DNA of 49,861 bases, taken from contig JALFGP010000131.1 of assembly GCA_022777205.1 (NCBI GenBank), positions 1 to 49,861 on the forward strand. Direction: 5' to 3'. The position numbers were made by a program, and so were the translations under genes. Each line of letters begins with the position of its first letter. Position 1 is the first letter of the stretch. Positions 40,693-48,062 of the stretch are shown here, in pieces. The notes under the pieces were generated by a model. It had not been told where the DNA came from. It searched no databases and worked only from the letters and a program-made list of their open reading frames with translations. The DNA is from Rikenellaceae bacterium. Its GTDB lineage: Bacteria; Bacteroidota; Bacteroidia; Bacteroidales; UBA932.

Positions 40693-42678
40693 ATGAAAGG
40701 AATCTTAAAAATGCTTACGACAGCAGCGATTATCGGATGCGCCCTGGGATGCAGTTCAGAAGGTGCGAAAGAGGACAAATACCTCATTGACGAATTTGCG
40801 GATCTCAAGATTATGAAGTACAAGGTGCCGGGCTGGGAGGGGCTCAGCCTGCAGCAGAAGAGCTATGTCTATCATCTGAGTGAGGCTGCAAAATACGGCC
40901 GCGACATACTCTGGGACCAGAATTGCGAGATCAACCTGCCGGTCAGGCATATGCTTGAGGCCATTATAACAAACTATAAGGGAGACCGCGAATGCTCTGA
41001 ATATCAAGATTTTCTGGTCTATGCGAAGAGGGTGTTCTTCAGCAACGGAATTCACCACCACTATGGAGAGGAGAAGTTCTTTCCATCCTGCAGCGAAGAG
41101 TATTTCAGGCAGCTTGCCTCCGATTGCGGTCTGGACTGCGGGGAACTCATTTCGGCAATCTACGACCCGGTGCTCTACAGATGGAGGAAAACTGATGAGG
41201 GAGACATAGTTAAGGGTTCAAGCGTCAATTTCTACGATGGAGTTACCCGTGCAGAGGTGGACAAGTTCTATGCAGATATGATGGACCCTTCCGACAAGAC
41301 TCCGATTTCCTACGGATTGAACAGCCGCCTTGTCAAGGGTGAAGACGGAATCATACGTGAACAGGTCTATTGCGCTGAGGGACTGTATGGACCGGCCATA
41401 AAAAAGATAGTCGGGGAGCTGGAACTTGCATCGGAGTTTGCCGAAAACGAAATTCAAAAAAAATATATCTCAACCTTGATTGCGTACTACCGCAGCGGTG
41501 ACCTCAGGCTTTGGGACAAGTACAATATCGAATGGCTGCAGGACACGACGGGAACTGTGGACTTCATCAACGGTTTCATCGAGGACTACAACGACCCTCT
41601 CGGACGCAAGGCCACTTGGGAATCTGTGGTGAATATCAGGGACTTGAAGGCTTCGGAGCGCACATTGAAACTTTCCGAGAACGCGCAGTGGTTTGAGGAC
41701 CACTCTCCGGTGGATGCAAGATTCAAGAAGAGCGAGTGCAAGGGAATCTCAGCCAAAGTCATTGATGCAGTGATGCTTGGAGGCGACTGCCATCCTGCCA
41801 CCCCTATAGGCATCAACCTTCCGAATGCGGACTGGATTCGCCGCGACCACGGCTCGAAGTCCGTTACCATAGCCAATATCACCCACGCATACGACCTTGC
41901 TGCTCAGGAGTCACCGAAGAGTACTCTCAGCGAGTTTGCCTATGACGAGGAGGAGATTGCAACTGCGAAGAAATATCTCGCTATCACAGACGAAATCCAC
42001 ACCGACCTGCACGAATGTCTGGGACACGGCAGCGGCCAGCTCCTTCCGGGCACGTCTCCGAATGCGCTTGGGGAATTCAGTTCCACTCTGGAGGAGACCC
42101 GTGCGGACCTTTTCGGACTTTACTATATGGCGGACCAGAAACTCGTGGACCTGGGCATCCTCCCAGACCTGGAGGCTTACAAAGCTATGTATGCCAATTA
42201 TATACGCAACGGTCTGATGGTACAGTTCTCAAGAGTGGAGCTGGGGAAGAAGAACACGGAGGCACATATGCAGAACCGCAAGCTGATTGCCCAGTGGTGC
42301 TATGAGAAAGGCTTGGCTGAGAATGTGATTGAAAAGAAGGAGAAGGACGGCAAGACATATTTCGTGGTGAATGACTACCCTGTCCTGCGAGGACTGTTCG
42401 GCGAATTGCTGGCTGAGGTACAGAGAATCAAGTCCGAGGGCGACTATGAGGCAGGAAAGGCGCTGGTCAACAATTATGCTGTGGAAATTGACTACAATCT
42501 GCACAAGGAAGTGCTGGAAAGGTATGCGGCCCTCAATCTCAAGCCTTATGGAGGATTCGTCAATCCTATCATTGAGCCTGTTGTCAAGAACGGTGATGTG
42601 GTGGATTACAAGATTTCCTACACTGACGACTTCCTGGGACAGATGCTGGAGTACGGCAGAGAGTACAGAACGCTTTAG
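40693..42678 (+). CDS. Dipeptidyl peptidase III family (M49) metallopeptidase lipoprotein
   Basis: HEXXGH-type motif LHECLGHGSGQ, EETRADLFGLY; lipobox ALGC; start at MKGILKML. Confidence 0.95.
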   Translation: MKGILKMLTTAAIIGCALGCSSEGAKEDKYLIDEFADLKIMKYKVPGWEGLSLQQKSYVYHLSEAAKYGRDILWDQNCEINLPVRHMLEAIITNYKGDRECSEYQDFLVYAKRVFFSNGIHHHYGEEKFFPSCSEEYFRQLASDCGLDCGELISAIYDPVLYRWRKTDEGDIVKGSSVNFYDGVTRAEVDKFYADMMDPSDKTPISYGLNSRLVKGEDGIIREQVYCAEGLYGPAIKKIVGELELASEFAENEIQKKYISTLIAYYRSGDLRLWDKYNIEWLQDTTGTVDFINGFIEDYNDPLGRKATWESVVNIRDLKASERTLKLSENAQWFEDHSPVDARFKKSECKGISAKVIDAVMLGGDCHPATPIGINLPNADWIRRDHGSKSVTIANITHAYDLAAQESPKSTLSEFAYDEEEIATAKKYLAITDEIHTDLHECLGHGSGQLLPGTSPNALGEFSSTLEETRADLFGLYYMADQKLVDLGILPDLEAYKAMYANYIRNGLMVQFSRVELGKKNTEAHMQNRKLIAQWCYEKGLAENVIEKKEKDGKTYFVVNDYPVLRGLFGELLAEVQRIKSEGDYEAGKALVNNYAVEIDYNLHKEVLERYAALNLKPYGGFVNPIIEPVVKNGDVVDYKISYTDDFLGQMLEYGREYRTL

Positions 42679-42702
42679 TAATCCTCAAATAGCGGGGTTA
42701 TA

Positions 42703-43611
42703 ATGGATACGGATTTCGCCCATTCCAGGTCTTACAGGAGGTACCTTCTGATTGAGTGTGCGCTGTCTGAGAACACAGCGCGGGCTTACTTGGGCGATAT
42801 TGCGGCATTTTTCGATTATCTTTCGAATGTGAGATTCCCGGCCGGGCATCCCGCACCTGATGTGAATGACATAACCACCGAAGACATAATTGATTATCTG
42901 TCCAGCATCAGCGGTCAGTCAAAGAGGACACAGGCCAGAGTGGTAAGTTCCCTGCATTCCTATTTCGCCTGGTTGTGCTCCGAAGGCCTGTGCAAGGAGA
43001 ATCCTTCGGATGCGGTGAAGGCTCCGAAACTGGGGACCTACCTTCCGGCAGTGCTGTCGGTGGAGGAGGTTGAAAGGCTGATTGATGCAGCAGGGAGCAG
43101 CGAAACATCGGGTGTGCGGGATAGGGCGATTTTGGAAACGATGTACGGGCTTGGGCTGAGGGTGTCTGAGACTGTTTCACTTAAGATTTCGAGCATCTTT
43201 TTCGAAGATGGCTATGTTTCGGTCATTGGCAAGGGCAACAAGCAGAGGATAGTCCCGCTTGGAGACCTGGCAGCAGAGGCACTTCAGGACTATCTTGCAG
43301 TGAGGCCTCGGGCAGCTGAGAGGAATTCAGACGACATTGTTTTTCTGAATCGTTTCGGCAAGGGTATGAGCCGGGTGGCAGTGTTCAAACTCCTGAAAAG
43401 TTGTGCTGTCAAGGCCGGAATCACCAAGGAGATTTCTCCCCACACCTTGCGCCATTCATTCGCCACGCATCTTATTGAGAATGGGGCTGATTTGAGGGCT
43501 GTGCAGGAGATGCTCGGGCACGAGAGCATTCTTACTACGGAAATCTACACTCATATTGACAGTTCCACTTGGCAACGTAATATATTGGAGCATCATCCGC
43601 TTAACGGATGA
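42703..43611 (+). CDS. xerD: Site-specific tyrosine recombinase XerD
   Basis: LETMYGLGLRVSE, GKGNKQRIVPLG, SPHTLRHSFATHLIENGADLRAVQEMLGHESILTTEIYTH. Confidence 0.94.
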   Translation: MDTDFAHSRSYRRYLLIECALSENTARAYLGDIAAFFDYLSNVRFPAGHPAPDVNDITTEDIIDYLSSISGQSKRTQARVVSSLHSYFAWLCSEGLCKENPSDAVKAPKLGTYLPAVLSVEEVERLIDAAGSSETSGVRDRAILETMYGLGLRVSETVSLKISSIFFEDGYVSVIGKGNKQRIVPLGDLAAEALQDYLAVRPRAAERNSDDIVFLNRFGKGMSRVAVFKLLKSCAVKAGITKEISPHTLRHSFATHLIENGADLRAVQEMLGHESILTTEIYTHIDSSTWQRNILEHHPLNG

Positions 43612-43624
43612 TGCTCCAATATAT
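43580..43624. repeat. Perfect 20-bp palindrome (5-nt loop) across the 3' end of xerD
   Basis: ATATATTGGAGCATCATCCG (43580-43599) cttaa CGGATGATGCTCCAATATAT (43605-43624). Confidence 0.98.
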
Positions 43625-43937
43625 AGGGGTGAGCCATAATTGTGAGGGCAAGGTGTGGCTCAACCAATCCCAGATTTCGGACCTTTTTGGGACCTCGGTG
43701 CCAAACATCAATTATCATATAGCTAATATTCTGAAAGAGAAAGAGTTAGATGCTAATTCAGTTATTAAAGATTATTTGATAACTGCCTCCGATGGCAAGG
43801 CGGAAAAAGTTTTGCAGAGAACGGAAAAATGCGTATATTTGCGGCCCCAAAGAAAAAGTCGGACGACTTTTGGTGCAATGGGGTTCTGCCCGAAAGGGTT
43901 TGAACTGAGTAACACATTTTATATCAAACAACAATGA
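43608..43937 (+). pseudogene. Truncated RhuM-like (virulence RhuM family) N-terminal fragment
   Basis: KVWLNQSQISDLFGTSVPNINYHIANILKEKELDANSVIKDYLITASDGK resembles the RhuM N-terminus, then loses similarity. Confidence 0.7.
43811..43841 (+). promoter_or_regulatory. Bacteroidetes-type promoter of rplY
   Basis: TTTG 43811-43814, 19-nt spacer, TATATTTG 43834-43841; about 90 nt upstream of rplY start. Confidence 0.75.
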
Positions 43938-44509
43938 AACACATCGAATTGAAAGGCCAGCTCCGTGAAGCATCCGGCAAGCAGGCAATCAAAGCCATCC
44001 GCAGGGAAGGACTCGTACCTTGCAACCTTTATGGACTTGGAATGGAGAACATCCTCTTCACAGTGAGCGCAAAGGCACTCAAGCCTATCACCAACACTCC
44101 AAACTCCTACATCATCGACCTTGAGCTCAGCAACGGACAGAAAATCAACGCCGTTCTTCACGAGCTTCAGTGGCATCCTGTAACTGACGAGTGCCTCCAC
44201 GTGGACTTCCTCGCAGTTTGCGACACCAAGCCGGTGGTAATTGACGTTCCGGTTGTCGTAACAGGTCACGCAGAAGGTGTTAAGGCCGGTGGTAAGCTTC
44301 TGGTTTCCAGCAGAAAACTCAAGATCAGCGCTATGCTCAACGAGCTTCCTGACACTCTCGAGGTTGATTGCTCAGCACTCCAGATCGGCAAGCAGATTGT
44401 TGCCGGAGACCTCCACTATGAGGGCGTGAACATCGTTTCACCTAAGGCCACAATCATCTGCTCAGTACGTCCTACCCGTGCATCTGCACAGGCTGCCCAA
44501 AACGCTTAA
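43934..44509 (+). CDS. rplY: 50S ribosomal protein L25/general stress protein Ctc
   Basis: MKHIELKGQLREASGKQAIKAIRREGLVPCNLYG; C-terminal TL5-type domain. Confidence 0.95.
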   Translation: MKHIELKGQLREASGKQAIKAIRREGLVPCNLYGLGMENILFTVSAKALKPITNTPNSYIIDLELSNGQKINAVLHELQWHPVTDECLHVDFLAVCDTKPVVIDVPVVVTGHAEGVKAGGKLLVSSRKLKISAMLNELPDTLEVDCSALQIGKQIVAGDLHYEGVNIVSPKATIICSVRPTRASAQAAQNA

Positions 44510-44524
44510 TAAGGAGACTGAACG

Positions 44525-45130
44525 ATGAACTTCCTTGTAGTCGGGTTGGGGAACATAGGTTCCGAATATGCAAACACCCGGCACAATATGGGATTTATGG
44601 TGTTGGATGCCTGGGCTCAGGCATCCAATGCTGTTTTCAGCACCCAGCGCTACGGAGACATAGCCGAAGTCTCATTCAAAGGACACAGAATCACCCTTCT
44701 CAAGCCTTCCACCTATATGAATCTCAGCGGAAAGGCAGTAAGGTACTGGATGCAGGAAAAAAAGATAGCTTTAGAGAATCTTCTGATTGTATCAGACGAC
44801 CTGAACTTGCCTTTCGGTAGCATAAGGATGCGCAAAAACGGCAGTGACGGGGGCCATAACGGGCTCAAGAACATCAACGAACTGCTTGGCACTCAGGAAT
44901 ATGCACGAATACGCCTGGGCATAGGCAACGACTTCAGCCGCGGACATCAGATTGATTTCGTACTCGGAAAGCTCAGTCCTGAAGAATTGGAGCTGATGCC
45001 AAAGATAAGCGAAAAGGTTATTGAAGGAGTGAAAGCATTCACGACAATAGGCGTGGAAAGGGCAATGTCCGCCACAAACTGCCGAATTACTCCTGCGTCA
45101 AAGAATCCTTCCGGCGCCTCTGAGGAATAG
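44525..45130 (+). CDS. pth: Aminoacyl-tRNA hydrolase
   Basis: NFLVVGLGNIGSEYANTRHNMGFMVLD, LKPSTYMNLSGKAV, DLNLPFGSIRMRKNGSDGGHNGLKNI. Confidence 0.97.
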   Translation: MNFLVVGLGNIGSEYANTRHNMGFMVLDAWAQASNAVFSTQRYGDIAEVSFKGHRITLLKPSTYMNLSGKAVRYWMQEKKIALENLLIVSDDLNLPFGSIRMRKNGSDGGHNGLKNINELLGTQEYARIRLGIGNDFSRGHQIDFVLGKLSPEELELMPKISEKVIEGVKAFTTIGVERAMSATNCRITPASKNPSGASEE

Positions 45131-45674
45131 CCTGGTAACGGCAAGGCAGACGCCTGATTACAGCCAATAGCACACGCCTGACAATATAAGTTCGGGGCCA
45201 TAGTGCCGAGCGCAATTTCCAAGATAAGGAATCGCAACTCCATTCTTTACCGGATGGAGTTATTCTTTTGACCATCACGGCATAGACATTCTCCGGAGCT
45301 GCCCACTCCACACCGCTGCAATTGCCGTCTCCACGAAATTTGTACAATTTCTTCCCTCCCTTGTCTATTGTGCCCACGACACGGTGCAATATATACCTGC
45401 CCCTGAACTTGAACAAGGCAACCTGCCCATTCTTCAACTCCTCAGTAGAAGAATCAAACCTGCGCAACTGCACCCTGTCTTTTTCATTGGCCAGAAAAGG
45501 GACCATACTGTAGCCCTTGACATAAATCAGCCCGTATCCGGAGACCAACAATTCTTCCAGCAGATTTTCAAAAAATATGTCGTTGGAGACCTGCACGCTC
45601 TTTATTGAATTTTGCAAAATAATATATACCCTAGTTTGATTTGCGAAATTGCGAAAATTTCCGTAAATATGCAA
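45087..45674 (-). CDS. S24/S26-type (signal peptidase-like) serine peptidase; start uncertain
   Basis: KGYSMVPFLANEKDRVQL and GRYILHRVVG motifs; the only upstream ATG is in an AT-rich probable promoter region. Confidence 0.7.
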   Translation of the reverse strand: MHIYGNFRNFANQTRVYIILQNSIKSVQVSNDIFFENLLEELLVSGYGLIYVKGYSMVPFLANEKDRVQLRRFDSSTEELKNGQVALFKFRGRYILHRVVGTIDKGGKKLYKFRGDGNCSGVEWAAPENVYAVMVKRITPSGKEWSCDSLSWKLRSALWPRTYIVRRVLLAVIRRLPCRYQAIPQRRRKDSLTQE

Positions 45675-45694
45675 GATTTTTAGGAACTACTAAA

Positions 45695-47641
45695 ATGGGA
45701 AAGAAGTTCATCATAATTGCATTTCTGCTCATTCAGGCCTTGAGTCTGAGTGTCAATTACGATTCAATGGCCAGACCTGCCAGGAAAGGAAAAATTGCCT
45801 TTATGCAGCCCGACGGCAGTTCATTTGTCGGCAGCATCACAGGAGATGAATTCTTCCGCCTGAAAATGACTGAAAGCGGAGAAAGCATAATCCGGGATGA
45901 AGACGGATGGTGGTGCTATGCAGCCTACGATGCATTGGGCAATAAATACAGTTCCGGCGTAAAAGTCGGGACCAATGATGCAGCGGCCAAGAGTGCCAGC
46001 AGGAACATCCCTTACAGTTTTCTTATGCAGAAAGCCTCTGAACGCAGGAGGATTTTTGAAGGGGAATTTCAGAAAAGAAGGGAATATTTCAAATCACACA
46101 GCGTTTTCACAAAAGCCGGAGGAACCCCCACTGTCAAGCACGGCATCATTATACTTGCAGCATTTTCTGATGTGCCATTTACCCACACCAAAGCAGAAAT
46201 TGAGGCTATGGTATGTCAGGCCGGCTACACCAATTCATCCGGGGCTCCGGGCTCTGCCAAAGACTATTTTGATGCACAATTCGGCGGTCTCTATGAACTG
46301 GAATTTGAGGTCAGCGACATTGTGACTCTGACCAAAAAGCGGTCATATTATGGAGAAAACGACAGCAACGGAGACTTGCATCCCGACGAAATGGTCAGTG
46401 ATGCCTGCAAACTTGCTTATAAGAAAGGAGTCCGTTTTTCCAAATATGACGACGACGGGGACGGAGAAGTTGATACAGTTTTCGTGATTTTTGCAGGAGA
46501 GGACGAGGCAGAAACTGGAAATGACGATTACATCTGGGCCCATTCATGGGTAGTTTCAGATAAGCCTACTATTGACGGAGTACGGATTTACACCTATGCC
46601 TGCGCATCCGAGTTGGGAGTTGAGTTCGACAGCAAATGGAATATCACGGGCAGGTATCTGGCCGGAATCGGGACATTCTGCCACGAATACAGCCATACAT
46701 TCGGGCTTGCAGACCTCTACGATACCGATTATTCTGATAATAAAGGCACATCGGAAGCCCTGTGGGTTTCTACCGGGCTGATGGACGGGGGCAATATGAA
46801 CAACAAAGGCTTCAACCCGCCAAACTGGAATGCTGTGGACAGGATGCAACTCAAGATTGGCAACTGTATGGAACTGACTCATGGTCAGCACAATCTCAGA
46901 CCTATAAATGAAAACGGGGACTACTACAGGCTTGAAAGCGGCACCGAAGGAGAATTCTTCCTCATCGAATGCCGAAGCAATCAGAATGAATGGGACAAAT
47001 ACATCGGAGGAAGCGGCCTGTTGGTGTACCATATAGACCAGACCAACACTTCGGTATGGAACCACTACAATTCTGTCAACGCGAACCCCACTCACCAGTG
47101 CGCAGACCTGATTGAACCGACAAAGGGAATGAGAAGCAGTTATTTATATCAAGGAGACTTCTCCTTCAACCCTATAAATTACACACCACATTACAATGCC
47201 CTCAATACACTCTTCTGGCCATACTCAACCAAGACTTCCCTGGATGCCAGCTATGCATTCAGCACCTGGTACGGGACAACGGTGGGAGTGAAAGTGGAGA
47301 ATATCCGGCTTGAGTCTGACGGAAGTATTTCATTTACAGTCAGTGAGAGCGACGAAGGCAGCGGAGAATCAGGCGGAAACACCCAGAGCAAATTTTTGGC
47401 AATAAAACTGAACTACGCCTCGAGGTCCGAAGACGGTTCATTCGCAGCCGGCACAAAAATCCCTCTGAAAATAATCAATGGCCAGAACATCGAAGAAACC
47501 AAATGGTTCTTCAACACAAAACCCGTAACACTCGATGAAAACAGCAAATGGACAATCACCCAATCAGGTGAACTGAAAGCAGAAGTCTATTTTTCAGATG
47601 GGAATAAAACCATCATTTACAAAGAGATAACAGTAAAATAA
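45695..47641 (+). CDS. M6 family (immune inhibitor A-like) secreted metalloprotease
   Basis: Signal peptide; zinc motif GTFCHEYSHTFGLADLYD; start at MGKKFIII. Confidence 0.92.
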   Translation: MGKKFIIIAFLLIQALSLSVNYDSMARPARKGKIAFMQPDGSSFVGSITGDEFFRLKMTESGESIIRDEDGWWCYAAYDALGNKYSSGVKVGTNDAAAKSASRNIPYSFLMQKASERRRIFEGEFQKRREYFKSHSVFTKAGGTPTVKHGIIILAAFSDVPFTHTKAEIEAMVCQAGYTNSSGAPGSAKDYFDAQFGGLYELEFEVSDIVTLTKKRSYYGENDSNGDLHPDEMVSDACKLAYKKGVRFSKYDDDGDGEVDTVFVIFAGEDEAETGNDDYIWAHSWVVSDKPTIDGVRIYTYACASELGVEFDSKWNITGRYLAGIGTFCHEYSHTFGLADLYDTDYSDNKGTSEALWVSTGLMDGGNMNNKGFNPPNWNAVDRMQLKIGNCMELTHGQHNLRPINENGDYYRLESGTEGEFFLIECRSNQNEWDKYIGGSGLLVYHIDQTNTSVWNHYNSVNANPTHQCADLIEPTKGMRSSYLYQGDFSFNPINYTPHYNALNTLFWPYSTKTSLDASYAFSTWYGTTVGVKVENIRLESDGSISFTVSESDEGSGESGGNTQSKFLAIKLNYASRSEDGSFAAGTKIPLKIINGQNIEETKWFFNTKPVTLDENSKWTITQSGELKAEVYFSDGNKTIIYKEITVK

Positions 47642-48060
47642 TGAAAACATACAGAATAATTTTGGCTGCGGCTGCAACGACAGCATTGTTGGCGGCAACA
47701 TCCTGTCAGGAAGAAGACACAAATGTTTGGAGCGGAGGAAACGCATCCCTTACCGCTGGAGGGGTGGACAGACTGGATTATGATCCGCTCACTTGGCAGA
47801 TGACAGCCTCCGAGGACGGCACGTTCACAGCCTTCAAGGAAGATGCAAGCGTGTGGTACAAAGTCACTTGCGAGCATATTCCACAGAATGTTGGAGAGAA
47901 GGTCAAAGCTTCTGTCAGCTGGGTGGAAAAAGCCGGAGGATCCCCCCAGTATCAAAATGGAATGAATATGAAGGTTAAATCAATAAACCGGGACTCCGGA
48001 ATGATGACACTGATAAGCGTAACGAATAAAACCAGTGTCACGATACATATGGTAAAATAG
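47641..48060 (+). CDS. Hypothetical lipoprotein, translationally coupled to the M6 protease gene
   Basis: Lipobox AATSC; TAATG overlap with preceding gene; no recognised family. Confidence 0.8.
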   Translation: MKTYRIILAAAATTALLAATSCQEEDTNVWSGGNASLTAGGVDRLDYDPLTWQMTASEDGTFTAFKEDASVWYKVTCEHIPQNVGEKVKASVSWVEKAGGSPQYQNGMNMKVKSINRDSGMMTLISVTNKTSVTIHMVK

Positions 48061-48062
48061 TT

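Noticed and set aside
42703-43611. XerD-like recombinase as an integron or phage integrase
   Set aside because: Standard about 300-aa housekeeping XerD architecture; no attachment repeats, cassette array or phage genes nearby.
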